Positions 1-5,611 of a stretch of 9,743 nt of DNA are shown in pieces. The position numbers and the translations under genes were made by a program. Origin of the DNA: Chitinophagales bacterium (lineage in GTDB: Bacteria; Bacteroidota; Bacteroidia; Chitinophagales; BACL12); assembly GCA_014380545.1 (NCBI GenBank), contig JACMJP010000477.1, positions 1-9,743 of the forward strand. The letters run 5' to 3'. Below the pieces are notes generated by a model that saw nothing but the letters and a program-made list of their open reading frames with translations, was not told where the DNA came from and made no database searches. The first letter of the stretch is position 1; the number at the start of each line of letters is the position of its first letter.

Positions 1-94
1 TGTTACCAGTCAATAGCATTTTATTCATCACAAATTTTAAACTATCAGGATTTGGAGTGGCTTCCGTATATATGCTTATAATAAAGTTGCTCAT
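1..94 (-). CDS. NifU/Nfu-type Fe-S scaffold protein, N-terminal fragment (runs off left edge)
   Basis: Only the first 31 codons are inside the window. They contain TEATPNPDSLKFVMNK at residues 10-25, which matches the hallmark of the Nfu N-terminal domain (T-x-TPNP-x-S-L-KF). In this family the N-terminal domain precedes a C-terminal NifU-like CxxC domain that holds a transient Fe-S cluster for delivery to apoproteins in the cytoplasm; that part is not visible here. The start is the ATG at 94-92, with no Shine-Dalgarno sequence. A TAATTTTG element lies 16 bases upstream. The gene is transcribed leftwards and is separated from the DUF1579 gene behind it by a strong terminator, so it is probably its own transcription unit. 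The family call is fairly secure from the motif, but intactness of the gene cannot be judged. Confidence 0.75.
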   Translation of the reverse strand, partial: MSNFIISIYTEATPNPDSLKFVMNKMLLTGN

Positions 95-110
95 AAAAAT
101 TCTTTGTTTG

Positions 111-118
111 CAAAATTA
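111..118 (-). promoter_or_regulatory. -7 promoter element of the NifU-like gene
   Basis: On the minus strand this reads TAATTTTG, an exact match to the Bacteroidota -7 consensus TAnnTTTG. It predicts a transcript start about 12 bases before the ATG at 94. No TTG is found at the expected 17-23 base spacing upstream, so the -33 half is missing or degenerate. Confidence 0.35.
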
Positions 119-155
119 CACAACGGGGCCGAGTATAAATTAGTTTATTTAAAAT

Positions 156-190
156 CAAAAAGCAGGAAATTCTCAATTTCCTGCTTTTTG
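156..190 (-). terminator. Rho-independent terminator after the DUF1579 gene
   Basis: A perfect inverted repeat with 16-base arms (156-171 and 175-190) and a 3-base loop (172-174). The GC-containing core GCAGG/CCTGC is flanked by A and T runs, so a T tract follows the stem on either strand. It lies 24 bases beyond the DUF1579 stop codon, so it most likely ends that minus-strand transcript. The symmetry would also let it stop any plus-strand transcription entering from the left. Confidence 0.75.
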
Positions 191-214
191 AAAGAAATGA
201 TTTTACATATTATA

Positions 215-781
215 TTACATTTTAGTCATTATCATTTCCATGGCTTTTATTTCTTTACCATCCACTACATTATACATTTCCATTTTTTCAGTTTTATCAT
301 CCATAAAAGTATAAATAGTCTTCACTTTCATGTCTTTCCCTGTCATCGGATCAACCATCATTCCGACCATTTCCAGTGTATTGTTGCTTTTCATGTTGCC
401 TTCCTGATAGAAAACGCCTGTTCCCATATTGTCAATCCAGGTGCCGACATATTTTTTTGCAGCATTATCATATCCGATTATTCCCATACCGTTGAAGGGC
501 ATGCCCATCATCGATCCGTTAAACTCCTGTGAAAGATATCTACCACCCAGTATCATTTCGCATTTTACTTTGCTTTCGCTTTCCATAGGAGGCTGTGTGG
601 GATCCATCCACATTTTTGTTTTAGCCTTCCACTCTCCTTCGGCAGCTTTCATCATTTTATGTTCTTCGCCAGGGGTCATATATGCCATCCATTTTTGCGT
701 TTCAGCATCAGAGGGTTGCTGGGCAAATAGATAATTTGTGGTGATAATACATGTTAGAGTAAACGCTAATATTTTTTTCAT
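215..781 (-). CDS. Secreted DUF1579 family protein, methionine-rich
   Basis: A 188-residue protein with a signal peptide at residues 1-20 (MKK, hydrophobic core, cleavage after LFA before QQ). The mature part matches my knowledge of DUF1579: GEWKAKTKMWMDPTQPPMES, ILGGRYLSQEF, a MMGMPFNGMGIIGYDN segment and YVGTWIDNMGTG. The family is predicted to be a small beta-barrel-like periplasmic or secreted domain with no established biochemical function. The composition is striking: 27 of 188 residues are methionine, many in MM, MxM or MxxM patterns. It appears to be monocistronic, with a good promoter at 802-831 and a strong terminator at 156-190. The ATG at 781 is the only start that keeps the signal peptide. 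The family call is confident; the function is unknown. Confidence 0.85.
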   Translation of the reverse strand: MKKILAFTLTCIITTNYLFAQQPSDAETQKWMAYMTPGEEHKMMKAAEGEWKAKTKMWMDPTQPPMESESKVKCEMILGGRYLSQEFNGSMMGMPFNGMGIIGYDNAAKKYVGTWIDNMGTGVFYQEGNMKSNNTLEMVGMMVDPMTGKDMKVKTIYTFMDDKTEKMEMYNVVDGKEIKAMEMIMTKM

Positions 782-801
782 AAATTGTTAGTTTTAGAGC
801 T

Positions 802-831
802 CGAAATTACAATTAATTATTATCCATCCAA
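802..831 (-). promoter_or_regulatory. Promoter of the DUF1579 gene
   Basis: On the minus strand, TTG (831-829), a 19-base spacer, then TAATTTCG (809-802), one mismatch from the Bacteroidota -7 consensus TAnnTTTG with the typical spacing. It predicts a leader of about 15 bases before the ATG at 781. It lies in an AT-rich intergenic stretch (782-866) where I see nothing else. Confidence 0.5.
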
Positions 832-866
832 TAAATTAATAAAAATATTTTTGATTTATATTCAAT

Positions 867-901
867 AAAAAAAGCGGTGAATTTTTTATTTACACCACTT
901 T
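867..901 (-). terminator. Terminator downstream of the lipoprotein gene
   Basis: On the minus strand, arms AAAGTGGTG (901-893) and CACCGCTTT (879-871) pair over 9 positions with one G-T wobble around a 13-base loop, followed by a run of seven T (873-867) that overlaps the stem base. It sits about 20 bases after the TAA at 922-924 but more than 115 bases after the annotated lipoprotein stop at 1019. This spacing fits a gene that originally ended at 922. Confidence 0.6.
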
Positions 902-921
902 AAGAATTAGTATATGAAAAT

Positions 922-1018
922 TTAACGTTGTCCGCCCTGCGGGCTTTGAACAGGAGTATTTGCCCCAACTCCTATTTCCTGAACAGCAGTAGCAGTCCTG
1001 CAAATTATTTTTATTGCT
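922..1018 (-). other. Open +1-frame extension of the lipoprotein gene (frameshift or recoding)
   Basis: Continuing from the lipoprotein's last sense codon CCC in the +1 frame gives 32 open codons and then TAA at 922-924. The residues begin EAIKIICRTATAVQEIG and end TPVQSPQGGQR, a plausible hydrophilic tail. The segment is about 45 percent GC, well above the neighbouring non-coding DNA, and a terminator hairpin follows soon after its stop. It has no start codon of its own. It therefore looks like the C-terminal end of the upstream gene, cut off by one extra base (for example an additional A in TTAAGT near 1025-1030) or reached by +1 slippage at CCC-TGA. A structured non-coding RNA is an alternative. 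Confidence 0.45.
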
Positions 1019-1552
1019 TCAGGGACTTAACGACCTTCCGGTTGCCTCCCTGCTTGCAATTTGTGTATCATTAATTTGTTTCATACTGATCATTAAATAC
1101 GAATAATTACTTTGCTGGGATGTTTTATATTGTTTATTTCCATAATCAACATCTCCTGTTCTTCCATCCCAGTCTTTAGCCATTAAGGTATATCGTCCGC
1201 TATATCCTTTATTTACACCAAAACGCAAAACACTTCCGTCACTATCAAAACTCACTAATAAATTTCCGTCATCATCCTTTCCGGTAACAACACCTGGAGT
1301 TCCGGATTCAATAACAATTTCTTCAATCTGTTGTCCGTTAACGACCTTTAATTCCCCATTTAATATTTCAGTTTCTGCATTAGAAACGTTGCGGTATAAA
1401 ACAATAGTATGCGATAAATAGAATTGAATTTGTTTTAGCTGATCAACCGACAAGTTTGTTTCTTTCTGTATACCTGATGTATATGGACTCAGGTAATTTG
1501 AACAGGATGTAAGAAACAGTATGGATGAAAATAATATGGTAAAGTTTTTCAT
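1019..1552 (-). CDS. Putative lipoprotein of unknown function, 3' end possibly frameshifted
   Basis: A 177-residue protein with a lipoprotein signal peptide: hydrophobic residues 4-16 and a lipobox LTSC with the acylated Cys at 17. No acidic stretch follows the Cys, so surface export of the Bacteroidota type is not indicated. The body has QLKQIQFYLSHTIVLYRN, then VVNGQQIEEIVIESGTPGVV, LLVSFDSDGSVLRFG and a YTLMAKDW segment, an all-beta pattern I recognise from uncharacterised Bacteroidota lipoproteins, with no known function. It ends ATGRSLSP at a TGA. Homologues I recall end near a GR-x-V/L motif, so the domain itself may be complete here. The +1 frame is open for a further 32 codons after the CCC-TGA. 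It is divergent from the MFS gene; no convincing -7 element was found upstream. Confidence 0.7.
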   Translation of the reverse strand: MKNFTILFSSILFLTSCSNYLSPYTSGIQKETNLSVDQLKQIQFYLSHTIVLYRNVSNAETEILNGELKVVNGQQIEEIVIESGTPGVVTGKDDDGNLLVSFDSDGSVLRFGVNKGYSGRYTLMAKDWDGRTGDVDYGNKQYKTSQQSNYSYLMISMKQINDTQIASREATGRSLSP

Positions 1553-1618
1553 AATAATTCATTTTCCTGCCAAAAGACAAGCATTATGCCATTGATTAAT
1601 TTATTAGGAACGAATAAT

Positions 1619-1630
1619 TCAATTAATTGA
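1619..1630. promoter_or_regulatory. Palindrome in the divergent lipoprotein/MFS intergenic region
   Basis: TCAATTAATTGA is a perfect 12-base palindrome placed 36 bases before the MFS start and 66 bases before the lipoprotein start. A dimeric regulator could bind here, but AT-rich palindromes of this length also arise by chance. No regulator gene lies next to it. Confidence 0.2.
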
Positions 1631-1666
1631 TTTCAGACAAATGTTTGACATCTTTACAAATCATTT

Positions 1667-2929
1667 ATGAATAAGAAAGAAAGATTGCTTGTACTCATAC
1701 TTGCAGGTATCAACTTTACACATATCCTGGATTTTATGATCATGATGCCTTTGGGTCCGCAACTCATGCGCATCTTTGAAATTAACCCACAACAATTTAG
1801 CATACTTGTTTCCGCTTATACCTTCAGTGCTTGTATTGCAGGATTAATAGCAGCTTTTTTTGTTGACAAATTCGATCGTAAAAAAGTTTTATTATTCGGT
1901 TATATTGGATTTATTATAGGAACATTCGGATGTGCACTTGCTCCCGGTTATTTTTTATTAATGATGGCAAGAATTATCGCAGGATTATTTGGGGGATTAA
2001 TTGGTGCCCAGGTATTGAGCATTGTTGGTGATGCATTTCCTTTTGAAAGAAGGGCAACAGCTATGGGTGCCTTAACTGCTGCGTTTTCTGTTGCCTCAGT
2101 AATTGGTGTTCCGCTTGGTTTATATCTTGCAAATATTACAAGCTGGCATGCGCCTTTTGTTTTAGTTGGTGGAGTAGGGTTAGTTATTATGACTTTAATT
2201 ATTATATATATTCCATCTATGACAAAACATATCACCGAGAAAAGAGCACAGAATTTTTTTCATGCATATATAAATATTCAAAAAGATAAAAATCAACAAA
2301 GAGCATTATTGTTATCAGTGGTGATGATGCTTGGGCATTTTAGTATAATTCCTTTTATTGCTAAATATATGGTTTCAAATGTTGGATTTACTGAACAGGA
2401 TGTTACCTATATTTATTTAGTTGGTGGTGCCGCTACAATTTTCACAGCACCATTAATCGGAAAACTGGCCGATAAAAAAGGTAAGTTCATGATATTCGCA
2501 TTATTTTGTTCGCTTACTTTAATTCCTGTTCTTATTATTACAAATATGCCACAATGGCCTATGTATACTGTCTTAACTGTTACAGCTTTCTTTTTCATAT
2601 TTGTTACAGGAAGAATGATCCCCATGCAGGCAATGGTAACCTCTGTTGTCCCACTTCAGCAAAGGGGAGGGTTTATGAGTATTAATTCATCACTTATTCA
2701 ATTAGGTTCCGGGCTTGCAGCATTAACTGCAGGAACAATTATTACAGAAAATGCAGATGGAAGTTTAAACAATTATAATTACGTTGGCTATTTTGCAATT
2801 ATATTCAGTTTGCTTGCAATACTCATTGCTTATAAATTAAAACCTGTGAGGGATACCATTACCTATACAAAAGAAATGTATGAACAACCTGTTAATGATA
2901 ATAAGATTGTGATTGACCAGGTAAATTAA
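1667..2929 (+). CDS. MFS transporter, DHA1-type drug or metabolite efflux
   Basis: A 420-residue inner-membrane protein with about 12 hydrophobic segments split by a hydrophilic central loop (about 183-212), the usual length and plan for a major facilitator. Loop 2-3 carries motif A in the form FFVDKFDRKKV (64-74) and its repeat GKLADKKGKF follows TM8 (264-273). R102 in TM4 fits the motif B position, and VASVIGVPLG in TM5 resembles motif C of drug:proton antiporters. TM1 has the acidic D22 in a ..LDFMIMMPLGP.. context typical of DHA1 proteins. This supports a proton-coupled exporter; the substrate cannot be read from the sequence. The start ATG at 1667 is preceded by AT-rich DNA with no Shine-Dalgarno sequence. 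The stop ends one base before the stop codon of the convergent amine oxidase gene, with no terminator between. Confidence 0.85.
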   Translation: MNKKERLLVLILAGINFTHILDFMIMMPLGPQLMRIFEINPQQFSILVSAYTFSACIAGLIAAFFVDKFDRKKVLLFGYIGFIIGTFGCALAPGYFLLMMARIIAGLFGGLIGAQVLSIVGDAFPFERRATAMGALTAAFSVASVIGVPLGLYLANITSWHAPFVLVGGVGLVIMTLIIIYIPSMTKHITEKRAQNFFHAYINIQKDKNQQRALLLSVVMMLGHFSIIPFIAKYMVSNVGFTEQDVTYIYLVGGAATIFTAPLIGKLADKKGKFMIFALFCSLTLIPVLIITNMPQWPMYTVLTVTAFFFIFVTGRMIPMQAMVTSVVPLQQRGGFMSINSSLIQLGSGLAALTAGTIITENADGSLNNYNYVGYFAIIFSLLAILIAYKLKPVRDTITYTKEMYEQPVNDNKIVIDQVN

Positions 2930-2930
2930 T

Positions 2931-4514
2931 TTATAAACTTTTTAATACTTTTTTTGCAGCTTCAACTCCTGTAGTTGCAGCTCCATTCATAAATCCCTGG
3001 AAATCATAACTGCAGTGTTCGCCGGCAAAATAAATATTACCTATTGGTTCGCTTATTAAACCACTCATTGTTGTGTACTGACCTGGTTTAAAACTTACAT
3101 AACTTGCTTTTGAGTATTTGTAAGTGGGCCAATACATACGGTGTGTAATGTTATTAAAAGTACCTGATGCATTCGGATAAATTTTATCAATCAAAGGAAG
3201 AAAGTTTTTTACAAGATCTGCCGGGTCCTTCGTTCCTAATTCATCTGATAATTTTCCACCGGTGAACATTGTAAATCCTCCTTTTTCATTTTGTTGCAAT
3301 TGGGTATTATCCCATCCACATTGAAAGCCATTATCTGTAAATACTGCTCCGGCATATTGCTGTTGCCTCCAAATCCTTTTATCAAAACCTGCGAAGAGTT
3401 TCGCATTTTTCCCATATCCGAGATTTTTTATACAATTTGATTTATTATCGGCAACAGGCATATTTAACTCTACATCCTTAAGCATAGTAAAAGGTATTGT
3501 TATAATTGCTCTATCAGCTAAAATAGTTTTTGAAGAACCATTTGATTGAATGACTTGTAATTCAATTTGCTTATAAGTAGTATCCTGTTTTATTGCGCCT
3601 AAATAATGATCTAATTCAATATTGTCCTGCAATCTTTTTGTGAGTTGTTGCGTAACTTTTTGATTACCCCCTTTTATTTTGTATCGTTCATCACTTTCAC
3701 CGTAATATTTAAATGTATCAGTATCTGTTCCTATAACTGTCAAAAAATTTAAGGCAGATTGATTTCCTATTTCTTCGCCATACTCGGTTACATATGCAAT
3801 TTCAATTACATTTTTAATTAATGATGTTGCGCCGATTTTATCCAAGTATTCTGCTAAAGATAATTTATCAAGCTCCTCATCAAATTGATTATAATTATTA
3901 TAGAATACCCTGCTGCTTAATTTTTTTTGATCAGATTCTATCTGGTCTATAATTGGCATAAACGCTTCAATAATTTCTTTTTCAGTGTAATGTCTGCCAT
4001 TAAAGTAAAATGCAAGTGGCTGTAGTTGCAATTCGCTTTCATTAAGAATATCTATTGTTTCAAGATCAAATTCCTTTATATACTTCCACATCTGTTTGTG
4101 CGATGTGTCAATAAATTCTCCACCGAGTTCCGTCCATGACCCTTCAAAGAATAAATTATCTGCTGTAAATATTCTCCCTCCCGTACGGCTACTTGCTTCA
4201 TATATTTTGGGATTATACCCTGCTTTTTTTAATGCATATGCAGCACTTAATCCGGCTATGCCTGCGCCTACAATTACAATAGAAGCATCCTTGTTTTTAA
4301 ATGATTCATTTAATAATGCTGTTCCTGCAAGTGCTGTTACTATTGCACCCTTTCCTGTTTGTTCAAGAAATTTTCTTCTTGTGATAAAATTTTCTTTTTC
4401 GCTTTCTAAATATTCCTGCACAGGGATATTTTTCTTTTTTGCTACACTTGCTGCCTGTAGTATTTTATGCAGTGAAGAAAATAAGTTTGATCTTCCATTC
4501 TTTTTTTTGGGCAT
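2931..4514 (-). CDS. Tat-exported flavin amine oxidase (monoamine/L-amino acid oxidase family)
   Basis: A 527-residue FAD enzyme of the amine oxidase fold. The ADP-binding motif is IVIVGAGIAGLSAAY (G83, G85, G88), with E106 ending the second strand and the RTGGR motif at 110-114. The C-terminal FAD motif is IYFAGEHCSYDFQGFMNGA (494-512), and an aromatic WPTYKYSKASY stretch (462-472) fits the substrate-side signature. K372 in YGKNAKLF is a candidate for the conserved active-site lysine. A twin-arginine motif TRRKFLEQ (45-52) is followed by a hydrophobic segment, so the folded holoenzyme is probably exported by Tat. About 44 residues precede the motif, an unusually long n-region; no internal Met offers a shorter start. 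The family oxidises amines or amino acids to imines, releasing hydrogen peroxide. The specific substrate is unknown. Covalent flavin attachment at C501 is only a possibility. Confidence 0.85.
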   Translation of the reverse strand: MPKKKNGRSNLFSSLHKILQAASVAKKKNIPVQEYLESEKENFITRRKFLEQTGKGAIVTALAGTALLNESFKNKDASIVIVGAGIAGLSAAYALKKAGYNPKIYEASSRTGGRIFTADNLFFEGSWTELGGEFIDTSHKQMWKYIKEFDLETIDILNESELQLQPLAFYFNGRHYTEKEIIEAFMPIIDQIESDQKKLSSRVFYNNYNQFDEELDKLSLAEYLDKIGATSLIKNVIEIAYVTEYGEEIGNQSALNFLTVIGTDTDTFKYYGESDERYKIKGGNQKVTQQLTKRLQDNIELDHYLGAIKQDTTYKQIELQVIQSNGSSKTILADRAIITIPFTMLKDVELNMPVADNKSNCIKNLGYGKNAKLFAGFDKRIWRQQQYAGAVFTDNGFQCGWDNTQLQQNEKGGFTMFTGGKLSDELGTKDPADLVKNFLPLIDKIYPNASGTFNNITHRMYWPTYKYSKASYVSFKPGQYTTMSGLISEPIGNIYFAGEHCSYDFQGFMNGAATTGVEAAKKVLKSL

Positions 4515-4530
4515 AAAAAGATTTAGGCCG

Positions 4531-4560
4531 CCAAGTTAGTAGTTACAAATAACAAACAAA
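4531..4560 (-). promoter_or_regulatory. Candidate promoter of the amine oxidase gene
   Basis: On the minus strand, TTTG (4560-4557), an 18-base spacer, then TAACTTGG (4538-4531), one mismatch from TAnnTTTG. It would give a leader of about 12 bases before the ATG at 4514. It lies in the 59-base gap after the RES toxin gene, so the oxidase may be transcribed independently of the toxin-antitoxin pair. Confidence 0.3.
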
Positions 4561-4573
4561 ATAAATGAACAAT

Positions 4574-5038
4574 TTATTTTTTAGAGGTAATTCTTTTGTC
4601 AAAAGAGAAATCTGATATATCAGTAATTTTTATTTTTGAAAAGAATAGGTGAGATGGATTTATTAAATAATTATGTTCCTGCGGAATAATGGCAGATGGA
4701 ACTTTAAGAATTAAGGTTTTATTTTTTTTTAACCACAAATCGCCTACTTTTTTTAGTTGGTAAGAGGGTTCTGCGTTACTCCAGTTATTAGGAAGCTGAT
4801 TAAGTTTAATTGTTGTAATACGAATTGTATCAGCAAACTTAATCGTGATAAGTTGCAGATCGTCCGGTATACTGTCAACTGTCATGTTTGCTAAAACTTC
4901 CAAAGCTGCTAGTGAAATTGATTCGGAAGTATAAACAACATTTTTGCCTATGCTATTCCACCGACCTCCATATAATCTTGCTCCTGATCCTGAAAGATCA
5001 GCACTATATTTTTTACGGGTTATCCTGTAAACTATCAT
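4574..5038 (-). CDS. RES-domain toxin of a RES/Xre toxin-antitoxin module
   Basis: A 154-residue protein consisting of essentially one RES domain. The three namesake residues are visible: R26 in GGRWN (24-28), E47 in LAALEVLA and S115 in VPSAIIPQEHNYLINPSH (113-130). The N-terminal YRI and the SGSGARLYGGRWNSIG loop are also typical. Characterised members (MbcT, Res, ParT) use NAD+ as substrate: several degrade NAD+ and stop growth, and ParT modifies a host protein. All key residues are present, so the toxin should be active. The start ATG at 5038 overlaps the antitoxin stop by one base (TGATG), indicating translational coupling and antitoxin-first order, which is usual for this family. Hydrolase versus ADP-ribosyltransferase activity cannot be decided from the sequence. 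Confidence 0.9.
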   Translation of the reverse strand: MIVYRITRKKYSADLSGSGARLYGGRWNSIGKNVVYTSESISLAALEVLANMTVDSIPDDLQLITIKFADTIRITTIKLNQLPNNWSNAEPSYQLKKVGDLWLKKNKTLILKVPSAIIPQEHNYLINPSHLFFSKIKITDISDFSFDKRITSKK

Positions 5039-5553
5039 CAGGAATAAACACCATGCTCTATTCTTCCAAGAACCTGTAAAATTAATTTTGTGCCAAAAGA
5101 AGTATCAAGCATATCAATTGGTTTTTGAAAATTTAATGCACGAATTTCTGATTGCATCCATTTATTAAATTTTTCACGATCACGGAAAATCTCCATTCCT
5201 TTTGCTATTACTTCTGCAACTTCAATTGCCTGTTCAGAAGAATAAGGACTTAACACATCAGTATCTTTTTTTCTTTGAACAGTGCGGGGAGAAATATGAA
5301 GAATATTTGCCATTTTATCTAAAGTAATATTTAAAAATTGTGCAACCCTGATTACGGCAGCTAACTGCAACCCATTCCGGGTTAATTGCATGAGATCAAA
5401 TTCATTTTGCAATTGTATTGCAATTACTTTATTACCACCAAGCAGAGATTGCATTGTTGCATAATGTACTTCAGGCTCCTGAAAAATATTTGAGTTAAAT
5501 GAATCATCAGGTTCTTTATATTTTATTACTCTTCTTTTTATATTCTTTTTCAT
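5038..5553 (-). CDS. Xre/MbcA/ParS-type antitoxin with DUF2384 domain
   Basis: A 171-residue cytoplasmic partner of the RES toxin. A lysine/arginine-rich N-terminal arm (residues 1-12) precedes an Xre-like helix-turn-helix at about 60-96, with a recognition-helix-like HISPRTVQRKK. The C-terminal DUF2384 toxin-binding domain spans about 108-171, with F129-N-K-W132, KPIDMLDTSFG (144-154) and the usual ending LGRIEHGVYS. In characterised pairs this end inserts into the toxin's NAD+ pocket and the complex represses its own promoter. The ATG at 5553 is placed only about 8 bases after an exact -7 element, so the mRNA may be almost leaderless; M34 is an alternative start but would discard the basic arm. 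It lies directly upstream of the toxin with a one-base overlap. Confidence 0.9.
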   Translation of the reverse strand: MKKNIKRRVIKYKEPDDSFNSNIFQEPEVHYATMQSLLGGNKVIAIQLQNEFDLMQLTRNGLQLAAVIRVAQFLNITLDKMANILHISPRTVQRKKDTDVLSPYSSEQAIEVAEVIAKGMEIFRDREKFNKWMQSEIRALNFQKPIDMLDTSFGTKLILQVLGRIEHGVYS

Positions 5554-5560
5554 AACAACC

Positions 5561-5586
5561 CAAAATTACGCCATTTGTCAATACAA
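5561..5586 (-). promoter_or_regulatory. Promoter of the RES/Xre operon
   Basis: On the minus strand TAATTTTG (5568-5561) matches TAnnTTTG exactly. The best -33 candidate is TTG at 5586-5584, with a 15-base spacer that is shorter than usual. The predicted transcript start is within a few bases of the antitoxin ATG. Confidence 0.4.
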
Positions 5587-5601
5587 TACTACATTTTGTC
5601 A
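5574..5601 (-). promoter_or_regulatory. Direct repeats, candidate antitoxin operator
   Basis: The minus strand carries two copies of TGACAAA (5601-5595 and 5580-5574), with start points 21 bases apart, about two helical turns. Each is followed by a similar A/T/G stretch (ATG and TGG). They bracket the -33 region of the antitoxin promoter, the position expected for autorepression by a dimeric Xre-type antitoxin. The role is inferred from position and spacing only. Confidence 0.35.
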
Positions 5602-5611
5602 TATTTTATTT

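Noticed and set aside
104..734. Plus-strand open frames opposite the DUF1579 gene
   Set aside because: They are antisense to a clear signal-peptide protein, have His/Ser/Phe-rich compositions without domain resemblance, and one reads through the perfect terminator hairpin.
1948..2625. Minus-strand frames inside the MFS gene
   Set aside because: They are shadows of a complete 420-residue transporter, with Pro/Thr/Ala-rich translations and no recognisable motif.
5574..5601. att-site or insertion footprint from the repeated TGACAAA next to the toxin-antitoxin pair
   Set aside because: There is no second copy beyond the toxin end (4515-4573), no integrase and no inverted repeats; an operator is the simpler reading.
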